Below are positions 35,402 to 49,310 of a stretch of 64,000 nt of DNA, one piece after another (the stretch's first letter is position 1; each line of letters begins with the position of its first letter). The translations under genes and the position numbers were made by a program. The stretch is from Rotaria sp. Silwood1. Its lineage: Eukaryota; Rotifera; Eurotatoria; Philodinida; Philodinidae. The stretch covers positions 192,642 through 256,641 of the forward strand of contig CAJNOP010000100.1 of NCBI GenBank assembly GCA_905250075.1, read 5' to 3'. The notes below the pieces were generated by a model. That model worked only from the letters and a program-made list of their open reading frames with translations, was not told the origin of the DNA and made no database searches.

Positions 35402-38400
35402 ATTCAAGTCGTTCTCTTAATCTGAAGCATCAATATGAAAACTATATCTAAAAAAACAAACAAACAGAAACTGAAGCATTAGCTATATCAAATAAATTCT
35501 CTTCAAGAATGTGATATTGAATGCTGAGAACCCGCTTTGCTAACTATAATAAAACCTTGAGAACTGTTTAAACTGTTACACTGTAAAAGAAAACATAGAA
35601 TAGTAAAATTTTGTCTTAAATATAATTTTTCATAAAATCATTGAGGACATGAATGTTACAGTAGCATAGGTTCTGATTTTTGTGCAGATAAACTGTTATA
35701 TAACACATATTAATGATACTGGTTAGTGTTGTGTTGATTTGTCACAGTTGTCATATGACCAACACAGAAAGCATAAACCTATCAACTTCTAGTCTTCAAG
35801 AATAATCAACATAATTGTACTTCTAAGTTTATCGCAATACATAATCGACTGTTGAGATATTCTATAGATACAATCGATGTGAATATCAGACTTAATTTTT
35901 ACTTAAACAATAGTTTGAATAATAATAATAGTGATGTAAGAAACAGGAAATAAAATAGATTAGAAAACGAGTACATACCAACCAGATAAATCAAAAATAG
36001 AATACTAATAGAAAATTTTAAAAACAAAAATTCTGTTTCGAATAGAGAAATTGTTTTCTTGGCAATTGGTTGTTCTTGGAAAGCAACTATCGTCTATTAA
36101 AGATTTTTGACTTAATGTATTAAAGAAGATGTGTGAGATATACGTTTTAGCTCTAAGTGGGTTGCACCAGTAAGTTTATGAAAAAAAAAGTTATCAATCT
36201 ATTTCTTTCGATAAAATAAAGAATTGTAAGATCATCTGGACTGATTATTTTACAGATAATGAAGGAAATTCAAATTGAATCCATAGAATAATTCAAAAGT
36301 GTTGAATTCACTCATAAAAACGACTTGTTTTCTTTCTTTTTTTTGCAAGTCAAAAACATTAAAAATTTATCATTAGAGTTTTAGCAACGAAATAAATATT
36401 ATCTTATTTTGTCATGTCGCTAATATTAATAATAAAGTAGATATATAAGCTGATATTATGGAGCCAAATTTTTTCATGTTCTAAAAAAAACAACGTTTTC
36501 AAATTTAGATATTATATGCAATAATTATGCTCAACTAACCAAAAATATGATTTCGAATAAAGTAATTCTGTGTTTCCTTTGTAATCTATCTTCTAGCCAT
36601 GTGGAACCAATCGCACAAAATACTAGCACGCCGATAGTTACATGTAAAATTTTTTTAATGAAGATAAAGTCGTAAGAATCCACACAAGATGCATCTCCTG
36701 TACGATAGTGAAAGCGAAAACACATATACAAAGGAAACAAGACATGTTAGACTCTGATCAATTCTCTTAAGTTCAACTATATGTTTGTAGAGTTTTCATA
36801 TTTAAGAGGCCAGAATACATTTAGTCAGGTCTAATAGATAAACCTTTCCTATGAAGAAATATAAAAACTCGGTATTATTTTGTGATTTATCTTTCTCATG
36901 AACTTCATACTATTGAATTCATTAAACTTGTTAGTATGCATAAAAGAAAAATTGCCTCTTTCTATCCTATTTGTTTCTAATAAGAAGAAAATAGAAAATG
37001 CTAATGTTACACGAAAGTGTTAGACAATCTTAAAATTATCGTGACTATCTTCATAGAAAAATGCCGAACTAAAATCATCTGATCTGTCTTTTACATTTTG
37101 CTGCGTTGTATGATAACAAGTATTTCGAGTTGACTTTAAGAAAGTGCTGAAAGACGCAAAGCTTTTTACTTTTATCTTCACTGACATGAAAATTTTACTC
37201 TTATTATGCTGATATTTTCGAATGTTTATCATTTGCTACAAATTGCAGTTCCCTAAATTGGTCCCTAAAAAAGATCCCTAAATTCATCCCTACTTGGTCA
37301 CCAGAATATACGATAGCGTTTCACGTATCCATAAATAGGGATTCGATTCAGGGACTGATTCAGGGAACCACAATTTGTGGCAAATGATAACCTACCATAT
37401 TTTCAACGCTGATCTCTTGATTAACTAAACATGATGTATAGTATTGGCCAAAAAAGAAGCAAACTAATTTTGTCATGTAGAGACATTATCAATGAATTGA
37501 GAATACTAACTACGAGACATTTATCAATCAATCATCCAAAAGACAGGACGATCCCCCCTTGTGATTGATTGTATATGTCCGAGTTATGCTTGATGTGCAG
37601 ATTATGTTAGCACTATATGTGTGTTAATTGCTAGATTTCTTTCTATTATCAGTATTATTTCAATAAGTTACTCACTATGATGAAATGAATAAAAACCGAA
37701 TATATGAAAAAAAAATTATGTGTTGAGGTGCTGTTGATTATGCTTGATGTTGTGTATGTGATACTGTTTGCTTGTTTTCTCGAAGGATTCTTTTTTTTTT
37801 ACCTTTACAGCAAAGCAACTTGATTCGCTTCTTACTATTCGTTGTTTTGTCTAGTTTTCTTTCTTTTTATTTTTTCTTACTACATACTCTATCACGAACA
37901 AGTCTACACAAGATGTGCACAGAATGTTGCACATTACGAAACATGTGCGCAAAACGATATGCTTCAATGATGTGCACATAGTGAATCTGATGTGCGAAAT
38001 ATAATAAAAAATTGTTTCTTTTTAATTGAAACTCATAATACTTTATATTCATATATACATATATAAACAAAAAGTTTCGAAAAATAATTCGATAGTTATT
38101 AGCATATGTAGTTGATATCGAGTAATGACAATTTCACATACTCATCTTTATATACGTATTTCGAACTTTTGGTTCTTGAAGCAAATTAAGTTTGATAATT
38201 TTAGGACATCAAAATGATCGAATGTTAAATAACAAAGTATATAATTTAGGGTATATAATAAGTACATCCTTGCTTATAAATTAACACTTTAATGAACTCA
38301 AGGAAATCTTATTGCACAAAATGAAGTGTGAGTATTATAGAAGAAATCTTGCTATATAAAAATACACTCGTACAGTTATTTTACTTACTAACAAATCAAG

Positions 38401-39862
38401 ATACTGTATGAAGCTAATGATGAAGATACGTTCAACAGCCAAACAAAATTCTTCCATTAAGTAATTATGTCAATAAAATATATCCGAATCTAAGGAATGA
38501 AAGTACAATTGTTGACAATATAATTTAAGTTCTCGACTTTATGCTAACTTGTCTTTTATTTATCGAAATGAAGTAAACATTTTTTTTTTCATCAACTGAA
38601 AATTGAAAGTTAATTAACTATTGTCTATGGAGAACTGTGCGAATAACATCAATGGTAAATTATATCTAACTTTTGTTTTATTTTATTGTGCTGACGTGTG
38701 TATTTATGTTTTGTATTTCTGTCAAATCAATATATGTTGCTTCCTTAGTTCAACAACATTTTTGAATATACATCGATTTATTTGAAAAAAAAAACAAACA
38801 GACACTAGTTCTACTAGAGAATTATTTTCTTCTCAAGAAACTTTTGAAGTCATTTTATTAGACCAGAATAGTTCTAGAGACGATGTAAAGTGTCAAAAAT
38901 ACGTTATCCGATAGAAATAGATCTTTTTTTTTGTCCTCTAGAACCTATTAAAAAACACTCTATTGTAAAGAATTGTTTGTCGTGGCCATGTTTGAAACTT
39001 TGAAAAACTCACTTAAAAATGTTTTATTCTCGAACTTCTCTTTGTATCCAATCGATTTCCTTAGTAGTTATTTATGTGGACTGATTTATAGAGCAGTATA
39101 ATTGGATATCTGATTGTTGTATTCAGTATATTTCATGCCATCACTTTTTATCAAAGAGAATAGGTGGATTTAGAACTTCTCTGTATCACTATCGTATCCT
39201 ACCTATTTTCATAACATTCCCATACTCGAAATACGATAAGGATTCAGAGGATTTCAGAAATCTGGCGATGCACTTTTCTCAAAAAGACAGATTCGTAGCC
39301 GAAACTGATGATTATAAAAAAGAAACAAAACGTTTATTAATGCTTGTTTCCACAACAAGATAATGCAAAACAGAATATTAAGTGAAGAATCATTTCTCAT
39401 TTTCTTTGTAAAAAGTGTGTTGAATAGATTACAAGAGAAATGAATAATCAATGTTTACATTCTTTCTTCGCATTTCTACCAATATAACGATGCGATGTAG
39501 ATTTTGATTAATTTTTTTTTCTTTTTTTGCTTCCTCTTGTTAGATACAACTATGTGTTTGGAAGCATTTTTTTCATTGACATGTATCATTTCTCGTCGAC
39601 TGCTTTTGTTGTCCAAAATACAAGTAATCCAATTGAGGTAGAATGAAAATTGAGAGTAATATTAAATAAAGGTTCTAATAGATATTTACGAGAACGAAAT
39701 GGATGTGTAATTGGATCATGATTTATTTTAGTCTAAAAAAAGGCACGTTACAAGAGAATATGAAAGAAAATGTTTCTTTCATTGATATTTCGATAATTCG
39801 AAAACACTCACACACTATTTGATAAATATTATCGTAAAGTAACATTTCATTCACAAAATATA
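35402..39862. other. Long intergenic stretch
   Basis: It lies between the start of the caspase gene (minus strand) and the start of the GH31 gene (plus strand). It holds a 165-bp MITE-like palindrome at 37226-37390. Short open frames, including one at 36531-36740 with a hydrophobic segment, have no other support. Confidence 0.55.
37226..37390. mobile_element. 165-bp MITE-like foldback
   Basis: TTATCATTTGCTACAAATTG at the left pairs with CAATTTGTGGCAAATGATAA at the right, and the match continues inward through GTTCCCTAAATTGGTCCCT against AGGGACTGATTCAGGGAAC. A two-base TA duplication is possible if the ends are TCATTTGC and GCAAATGA, which would suggest Tc1/mariner or a similar group. No coding content. 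Confidence 0.7.
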
Positions 39863-42800
39863 ATGTCAATATTGCTTGTATTTTGCACATTTTTACTAGT
39901 TGTAACAATGCCTGAAATTCTATTATTACTAAGTTCTGCATCAATAATCTATGAAGGTCAAGCTCGTTTCACTATTTTATCAGCACAACTTATTCGTCTC
40001 GAATGGTCATCAACAAAAGAATTTGTTGATGAAAAAACATGGCTTGTTCAATCACGTCAAATTCAACCAATACCACCATCATTTACTGTCATGAGAAATG
40101 ATACTCACCTACGTATTGATACTGATTTCGTTACATTAGAATATCTTCGAAATGCTACAACAACATTTAGTCAACATAATATACGTGTCACAGTTCGAGT
40201 CAATATCATCAAAGGAGATATAGTAGTTTGGAATGCTATACCAGGAGAAGAATATGATGGTAATCTTTTAGGTACATTACGGACATTAGATGGTAGTCGA
40301 GATCCCAAATTAGAATTAGATTGTCGAAATCAACCACGTGATGATTTACATTGTACTTATGGTGTTATTTCTCGTCGTGGTTATGTTCTTATTGATGATA
40401 CACATCGACCTCAACTTGATAATGATTCTAGATGGCCATGGATTATTAATAAACAATATTCACCACCTAATCCTAATCATTGCCAAATAGTATCAATAGA
40501 AGAACGTCGAAATTGTGGAACATCAAGTAATAATATCAATCAACATGAATGTGAACTTCGTGGATGTTGTTTTTTATTTCCATCATCATGTTTTTATTCA
40601 TCACAATCTCAACAAGATTTATATTTATTTGGTCACGGTCATGCTTATTCTCAAGCTTTATTTGAATTTACTCGTCTTGCTGGTTCAATTCCACTTCCAC
40701 CTCGTTATATATTTGGTATTTTTTTTAGTCGATATTGGGCATATGCTGAATATGAAGAAAGACAAATCATTACTGAATATATTCAACATGATATTCCATT
40801 AGATGTTCTTGTTATTGATATGGATTGGCATAAAACATTTTATAAATTACTTTCAAATGGTACACAAGATCAAGCAGATCAAGAAATTGGATGGACTGGA
40901 TATACATTTGATAAACATTTATTTTCAAATCCAGTAAAGTTTTTTCAATGGTGTAAACAATTAGGTTTAAAAAACGCTCTCAATCTTCATCCAGCTTCAG
41001 GTAATAAAATTTTTTTTTTCTTTGTTGTCAATCAAATTATAAATGATTCTAATTAAGGTATTCATCCATGGGAAAAAAAATATAAAGCAATGGCTTATGC
41101 TATGGGTATTGATCCTTCAACTGGTCATTATGTTCCATTTAATATCACTGATAAACATTATAGTTTATCATTATCTGATATTGTTCTTAATCCACTTCAA
41201 CAAGTTGGTGTTGATTTCTGGTGGTTAGATTGGCAACAAGGTGAAAAAGGTTGGATGAATGATATTCCGTATACTAATCCTACTTTTTGGCTTAATCATA
41301 TTTTCTTTACTGATCCTTATCATCAAGATAAACGAGCAGTGATTCTTCATCGATGGGGTGGACTTGGTAATCATCGTTATCAAGTAGGCTTTTCAGGTGA
41401 TGTTATACCATCATGGGATACACTTTCATTTCAACCACGTTTTACAGCAACATCTGCAAATGTTGGTTATGGATATTGGAGTCATGATCTTGGTGGACAT
41501 ACTGAACAACCAGATCCTGAATTGTACATTCGATGGATTCAATGGGGTACATTTTCACCTATGTTTCGAACACATTGTACAAAAAATGCAAATAATGATC
41601 GACGACTTTGGACATTTCCTTGGATTTATCAAAATAATTTAGCTCGATTTACTCGTCTTCGTCAATCACTCATACCTTATCTATATACAGCTGCAAGATA
41701 TACATATGATTCTGGTCTATCTATTGTTTTACCTCTTTATTATTACTATCCTGAACATGATGAAGCTTATTCATATTCAAATCAATATTATTTTGGTCAA
41801 AATATATTTGTTTCACCTATTACTCAACCAATAAATACAACTACTGGTCTTGTTCATAATTGGCCTATATGGTTTCCACCTGATTTTCAATGGGTTAATT
41901 TCTTTAATAGTGATCTTTCTTCTACTTCTACAATGAAATCTTTTACTATTGATGAAATGCCAGTTTATGCTCAAGTTGGTTCAATTATTCCACTTTTACC
42001 TGAACCAAAATCAAGTCGAGAAAGAATTGGTCGAGCTCAACAAATTCCTCAATCTCTTCTTCTATATACACTTATTGGTGGATCTTCAAAAGGAAAAGGA
42101 TATGTTTATGATGATGATGGTTCAACAATGGCATATCAAGATTCTTCTCATTCAGCTAGTGCTATCACTTATTTTTATTATAGTGTATCAGTAAATACAT
42201 TACAATTTAGTAAGTTGTATCTCTTAATATCATATATCAAAATAATTAATGACAAAATAAAAGTAATACTTTGATATATTTTATAGCTATTTCTGCAGCA
42301 TCAGGATATTTTCCCACTTTTCCAACATCACGTACATACGAAATTCATCTTCGAGGTATTTTTCCAGCTACAAATGTTCGTATCAATAATATTAATATTT
42401 CTTTTGAACCATTTCATGAATTAATTAATGGTCAAAATAGTATAACAAATAGTTATACATATGATGGATCAACTCTTTCAATTATTATTTATATTCGACA
42501 AGCAGTATCAACATCAGAATTAGTTGAAATAGAAGTTGAATTATCCGAAAGTATTTCTGATCCACTTCTTGTTCGAACTCCAATATCATTTATTAGTCTT
42601 CTTAATCGATGTCAATTAGCTAAAGCTCGTCTTGATTATGAATGGGGTATAAGAACAGTTTATATGGATGATTATCCATTATTATTAAATGCTGCTGCAA
42701 CTGGTCTTCGTATTACTCATAGACCATCAACTGCTAAAAAAGAATTAAATGCATTTTATAATAAACGTATACCAGGTGCATGTAGTGAAATAGCGAAAAA

Positions 42801-42897
42801 AATTGATAATATTGATCCGAATATTCGAAACATTTTATTAGCTCAACTACAATGCAATTTATTCACTAAGAAGAAATTAAATAGAATATGGAATTAA
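39863..42897 (+). CDS. Secreted GH31 alpha-glucosidase-type enzyme with internal trefoil domain
   Basis: Three exons, 39863-41000, 41058-42209 and 42287-42897, join in phase across introns of 57 and 77 bp to 966 residues. The N-terminus (MSILLVFCTFLLVVTM) is a signal peptide. A beta-sandwich domain follows. A P-type trefoil is at about residues 207-245, with NCG, HECELRGCC and SSCFY cysteines. The barrel follows, with PPRYIFGIFFSRYW, VLVIDMDWH and WWLDWQQGE, where Asp about 437 is the expected nucleophile. FSGDVIPSW, with Asp about 494 as likely acid/base, comes next, then FSPMFRTHC. The C-terminal beta domains contain YDDDGST. The WWLDWQQ form of the nucleophile motif differs from the DMNE form of classical animal alpha-glucosidases. 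A trefoil placed between the N domain and barrel, and not at the N-terminus, is unusual. The likely role is digestion of alpha-linked glucans or glycosides. Horizontal origin is possible but unproven. Confidence 0.92.
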
Positions 42898-43130
42898 AAA
42901 AAAAAAATCTTCTAGAAATTAATTAATTTTTACTATATCAATTTTATTATTAGTATGAATAGATTTAGAAAGTTGAAGATTTTGAAAATAAACTGAAAAG
43001 AATAAATATATTCATGTAGGAGAAGTATAAGACATCATAAACCAAAAAAAAGAAGGTCAAAAGCAATTCTTCTAAATATTGCATATATCAACTTAATATC
43101 TTGTCTACGTATATATTATCGATTTGAAGA

Positions 43131-43173
43131 TGTACGTGTATGTGTAGATTTTTCATCCACACAAGCCCACACC
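43131..43173. repeat. Short telomere-like inverted repeat
   Basis: TGTACGTGTATGTGTAGATT faces CATCCACACAAGCCCACACC across a few bases. The G arm is weak and the C arm is clearer. It lies about 230 bases after the GH31 stop. Confidence 0.5.
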
Positions 43174-44425
43174 TTCCAGCTACCCATTTGCGTTCACGCG
43201 AGTAGGAAAAATTTCTGAAAAATTATTGATTATGAAAATTTTTTTTATATCGAAAAATCAAGAAAAAGTTTGTCTTTCGTGGAAATTAGGATACAAAATT
43301 CATGTACAGGTTGTATGATTTATTTACCAATAGAGACTAGTGTAACGGCTTTTTTGTTTCTAGTACCATTCAATACATGACACTTTCAACATGCATGATG
43401 TCCTAGATCACATTTTGTTCTGCTCGGATGCTGTTTAGATTAACTTTTGTTTTTCTTTTTAATACAAACAAATAATAGCAGATATACATATATAGAACCA
43501 ATAGGTAAAACATCGTCATAAAGAAAAGAGAAGATATATTAAAGACAAAAGATCATTGCAAAAAACATCATTGTGAATAAATATTTATATCTTGAAAATT
43601 GTCGAAAATAATGTGAAGAAATTTTTTCAAAAAAAAAACAGCAGCTCCTGATTATTTATCAGCAAATGTTTCTCAAGTTTCATTTCCTTGATCTGTATCT
43701 ATTTTTACAAGTTCATCAATAAATTCAATTTCTAATAGCTAGACTTAATTACATGTTTACTTTGCTTTAAATATAAAAAGCAACCAAGACGAACAACAGA
43801 TAAATAAAAAGACTAATCGTTCTTCTAGTCGGGTCTAGTCTTTTTCTCAAAAAGTCCTGGTACATAACTAGTCTGAAATCCTTTGAACTCATTGATGCTC
43901 GTCCTGACTACGTAACTGACTCGAACGCCTGTCTAAAATTAGATGATGATCGAAAAAAAGGAAGAATTTACAAAGCTACACATCTGACAAGTTGTAGCCT
44001 TAAGTAGTGGTCTATTCTGGAGTAATCTCAATGATATAAGTATAAGGCAGAGGATTAGAAATTAATTGAACTATGTGATTGAGTAATCAACTACTACATG
44101 TCAGTACACATTTTCAGATGCTATTTAATTGTTTTATTCAGAGCTTTTTAAGTTTTTTTTATATAATTAAAATCTATTTATCATACAATTCAAAATTTCG
44201 TAAAATAGTTAAATAAAATTAATTTAGAATTTCTTTTGTGTTTTCAAAGAAATTCTTCTCATCACCGACATATATAGAAAGAAACAATTACAATAAATAA
44301 AAAAATTCTAACTAATACAAATATTAAAAAAAAAATACTTTTTCATATCGTGATTTATGTTTATTTTAATTTAATTTAACTACTTTCACTTTCAATTTGA
44401 AAATCAATTAAAATTCCTTAATTTT

Positions 44426-44459
44426 AGGGTGTGAGTATGAATCAACTTACATCTACACA
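44426..44459. repeat. Short telomere-like inverted repeat
   Basis: AGGGTGTGAGTATGA faces TTACATCTACACA. It has the same G-first order and is minimal in size. Confidence 0.4.
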
Positions 44460-47197
44460 TTATTTTTTTGCAAAATATAATTGTGTTATTTAAAGAAACA
44501 CATAATTCAAGTTGTAACATCCGAAGAGTGATTACTTAGAAGCTCAGATGCTGCTTCGATAGTTATTCAATTTAGAATATTTTGGAAAAACACAGCATGT
44601 AATCGTTGAATAGATTGAAAGATGCTAAAGAATATGAGTGGACTAACTTTGAACAGGGTCTAATCAAACCACAATTTTGAGAATTAATCATTTCGTAGAA
44701 TAAATATTGAAAAATAAGAACTAATTTTCTATTTTTTTTTTCAAACTAAATTCAATGACTTATATGTGTTATCCCGTATTTATAATAGAAAGGATCCATA
44801 ATGATTACCAAGTATTCAAGATCATTAGGATATTCTATTGATACTCTATTCACAAAAACAAAGTATCCTGTGCATACCTGACTAAGGATTTCTTTTTCAT
44901 TATATGAAACGTTCGAACTTTTAAATTTTGTGATTATCAATGACGTATTCTATATGGTTTCATCTAGCGAATCATGTCATTTTGTAAAATGTTTCGTCTA
45001 TTTTTATCAACTGTTGTTGTAGTCTCATATTTTCTACGGATTTTTAAACAATCTTTACACATGTTTGTTTTTCATAGCTGTAAATTTAAGAATTTTGTTG
45101 TTTTTTTTTACGTATGAAACTTTAAATAAAGTATTAACTACTAAATTTTGTGTATTTTCGATTTGAAATTAGTCTTGAATGAATAGGCAAATTCTCTTTT
45201 TTTTTATTTCAGATTTCTATTAAAAACGTTGTATTTAATAAGAAATATTTTAAAACTGATATAAATTTCATTTTCGAGATAAAATTGATGAAAATTTTCA
45301 CTTTTCTTCTCTGAACATTAAATAAAAATCTAAATAAATTGATAAATTTTTTATGGAAAAAAATATCCGTATTGACTGTTCTTCTCTGGGAATTCCATGA
45401 AAAAAAAACTAATATGTGATATTGTAAAAGTGCTTCATATTTATGCAATATTGACTACATTGTAGTGGTACAATCTCACTCCTTATTGGTCACATGAATA
45501 ACGAATCTGAACAAATATCAAGTCGGCAATAACAACACAAGCAGGATTGTCGGAAGCATAAAATTTCTTACCCCTATTTGGCGAACATTTTTGTTTTTTC
45601 TCGGCAAAATTCAACCTTTCTTTGTCATTCTCTTAGAAGAACAACTTTGTTTTCCTTTTCAGAATATCACGACCTCTCTCTGTGTTAGCAGATTTTAACC
45701 ATCTCATTGTATTGATCATTTTTATTTTAAATAAATCTGTTTTCGTTTTTACTCATTGATAAAAATCGAAAAATTGTTTTTCTTTTTTTTAAATAGCAAT
45801 CTTGATTATTTAATAATGAATATTCTTTTAAGGTAACTATTATATTAATTAATAGATATCAGATTAGAAATTATCTTTAATTCAATTGTGTTTTTTCATT
45901 AAAATTTAACATACAAAAATGAGATTTTTAAAAATAATTTAATAATTATTTTTTTAAGATTTTTATTTATTAATTTTGATCAAATTAAAAATTTTAATTG
46001 TAAATATTAATCATTTACGATAGAAAATTCCTTCTTGACTACATTTATTATTCTATTCGATAATTAAAGTATGTTTAAATGATTATTTAATAATATTTGC
46101 TAGATAAGATTTTGTTTTTGTTTTTTGATTTCTCTATATCTATTTCAAAGAATAACGTTTATTACAAAACTAACTATTACGAACTAATCTAGTTCATATT
46201 AAATACTATTGGTTCAATTGTATTTTTCAAAAAAATTAATTTTTCAATTCTTTACAGGATGAGTCGGAATAAATTTGACTGTTTTTATTTCTATGATTTT
46301 TCTTCTTCAGTGAGTTCTATTGAATGTTGAAAATATCATGAGAAATTATAGGAAATACCAAAAGTAGCCATCGTCTGGACCTTGAAAAGCTTCTTTATCT
46401 GACTATGATTTTAAACGAGCTGAATAAAAATTTAGACCGTAAAAAGTTTATTATTTTTGAAAAAAAAAATAGCAATTATTTAATGAACACTTTAAATCTT
46501 CTGATAAAACAAATATAGTCTAGTCAAACACTATTCATTACTAGCTGAGTTTTTCATTTATTTCAAAAATCAATGTTTTATTATTATGGTCAGATTTCCA
46601 ATATTCAAGAGAAAACTTTATTTTCATCGACCATATAAAAAATGTTCTTATTTTCCGTTTGTTAGACATAAAACTAATTGTATCGAATATTTGAATACAA
46701 ATGTTTTTTGCTTTATACAAGGAGATATAGACCATCTATTGAAACTATATAATATATATATATTCGAATCATTTTCTCATAGCATTTATCATATTTGAAT
46801 TCTGAAATAAAACGATCAGTAGATTTTTGTCTATAAAATTCAAAAGAAAATCTTCTAGTAAATAAATCAACTTGATTCAATTCAATAAAAGAAAGAAAGA
46901 TTTTAAAAAATATAAAAAGTCAAATTTATTCGAACTCATTCAATATAATCAACAAGAATAGAATTTAGAGATTTTAAGATGAAGAAAATAGTCAAGTTTC
47001 GAAATACAAAAAAAAGTTCATAGGTCTTTTTCTGTCAATCTGTTTCGAGACTGAAGAAAATTCATTTTTCAGTTAGATTAAAGTAAATTATTTCTGATTT
47101 ATTATTTAAAAAAAATTTTTTCGCTTGAAAACCAAAACTTCGTAAGAAAGAATTCATGAGAAGACTCATAATCAGTCCGATATACGAAGCACTATTC

Positions 47198-48302
47198 AAT
47201 ATTTAAATTTTTCTTTTTTTTTTACGTGCATTTGAAAGGACACTGTATAAAACTATCAAACTCAAATTTGTACTAATAGATAGAACGTCAGTCGCTGAAA
47301 AATAAGTCAGCTATTTGAGTTAAAACGTATAGTCTGTTTACTGAGGTTTTTTTTAGTACGACAGTTGTGAGAAATCTGACAATTTATGATTTGATAATGA
47401 TCGATTTTTGATAGTATAGCAGGTACCCATTTTTCAAAAGAAATAGGATCGAGTTGAATTTTCTACCTTTGACGTAACTTTTTGATTCTTTACGCCATGG
47501 GAAAAAATATCGAAAAAGGATAAAGTAATTTTTAATGATCTTTCAAAACAAACAGAAATATTTTAGCGATTTTCATTTGCAAGAATCAGTATCAAAAAAC
47601 GACGTTCACGTGAATAAATTTGCGAGATTTTTTTTCCTGAGGAAAATCATCTACGATCTCTAAGAATCAGTTTTCCTTAGAAAAAAAAATTTAGTAAAAT
47701 TTATTCGATTCAATGTAGTTTTTGATGTTGATGTCAAATATGACAGTCGCTTTGACTTAAAACCGATCCAAGCCAATAACAACCGCTAAAAAATGTTGTG
47801 TTTGTTTCGAGCATCATTCAAAAATGCTACGAAAAAGAATTATGCGTCCTGTGTCGATATTATTTTACTATTTTCCTATAAAGTCAAAATTTACGTTATA
47901 TAGATAAAATTCAGTTTTCACCCTTTTTTATGAAGAGTTTGCAGCTGCTTCACTGTCAACAATCGACCATTTTCAACTCATAAATTGTCAGATTTCTCAC
48001 TCTTGTTGTATCAAAAAAATACAGTAAAGATATTATATCTAAAAATTCAAATAGTCCATTTTTTTTACAACGATTAACTCTCTATCTTTTGATGCATTGC
48101 ACGAAAAAATCTGTAACTTATTGAAACATAATCTTCATAAACATTTATGCGACAATTTTCAATAAGAAGTTGACAGTGCTCAGAAGTCCGTATTGACTAA
48201 CATTCCTGTAGTATATCCAAATAAGTTACAAAATTAGGATTTGGTAGTTTTAGACAATGCCCTTTCAAACGTACGTAAAAAAAAATGAAAAATCTAAGTA
48301 TT
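47198..48302. mobile_element. 1.1-kb foldback element
   Basis: The left end AATATTTAAATTTTTC plus a T run, ACGT and CATTTGAAAGGACACTGT is matched at the right by the reverse complement of AATACTTAGATTTTTC, a T run, ACGT and CGTTTGAAAGGGCATTGT. Complementarity continues inward. For example GTGAGAAATCTGACAATTTA near 47370 is matched by its complement TAAATTGTCAGATTTCTCAC near 47981-48000. The element is therefore one long imperfect hairpin. No transposase frame or clear target duplication was found. Confidence 0.7.
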
Positions 48303-49310
48303 AGCCAGTGCCTTGTATGCTGGACTGACCCTCAGTCGCCTTATGAACGTTCTCCTAAGAATATGCAAATTTACTTGATTAACCTTTTGGACAAAATGTA
48401 ACGACGATCAAAGGTAGAACAATGAAGTGAAAAACTCTTATTCAATAGTATAGATAATCAAATAGTAAACAAAAAGAAAGATTTGTCAAAATTATTTCTG
48501 TTAGAAAGATAAGTTTGAAAACATTATTGTTGTTTTCAAAGTGTTGCTCTTTAACATAATCATTTTAAGTTTATTCATAACTCGTTCTATATAAAGATTA
48601 AATTATTTTTCGTTTGGAAGTTGACAATTTGTTCAATTTTTATTTTTTTCTTGAAATTTATTTGCCATTTCTAATAGTTTTCTCGTAAGTTCAATATACA
48701 TTTATAGACAATTTAAAGAAAAATAAAATCGATGTTCTTTTAAATAAAATTAAATACGAGGAGTACTCTATAATATATGACTGATTTTGTTTATTTTATA
48801 TTTTCATCTCTAAATGAAGTTTATTGAAGAAAAGAATAGACCAAAAGATGCAGCATAGAAAGTTGTATAAACTACAAAGTAAAGATTATTTTAATTATGT
48901 ACTGTTTCGTAAAAAAAAAAAATTAAATTCTATGTGACCACTTTTCGTAGCATCGAAAATTTTAGTCGTACAGAATTTAGCTTGTTTTCAAAACAAAACC
49001 GACAGAATTATAATAAGCTTTACTATGTAAATTGTAGAGCTTTTCGCAGTGTATTCTATTTTTTAAGTAAAACATATTTGGAGATGAAGAAAAAAAACGA
49101 AATATAAAGACTGTCTATCTATTCTGAGGTACCCATTATTTCATTATTTTCTATGTTTGTATAAATAATAACTAATGTTAGCATCATATGAAAAAAAATT
49201 AGATTAAATAATATGTTAATTATTAAAATGATTAATTTAAATTAATTTTTCTCTACTTCTTAAAGATAAAATAAAAATTTTTGTAGATATTATTTTCAAA
49301 TAAACAAAAA

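Larger units (their letters stand above)
42898..49310. other. Long AT-rich gene-free stretch
   Basis: No gene was recognised over 6.4 kb. It contains two telomere-like inverted repeats (43131-43173 and 44426-44459) and a 1.1-kb foldback element (47198-48302). Base composition is very AT-rich, with frequent homopolymer runs. Confidence 0.6.

Noticed and set aside
40515..42194. Several plus-strand open frames of 80-95 codons overlapping the GH31 gene
   Set aside because: They are out-of-frame shadows of the GH31 exons.
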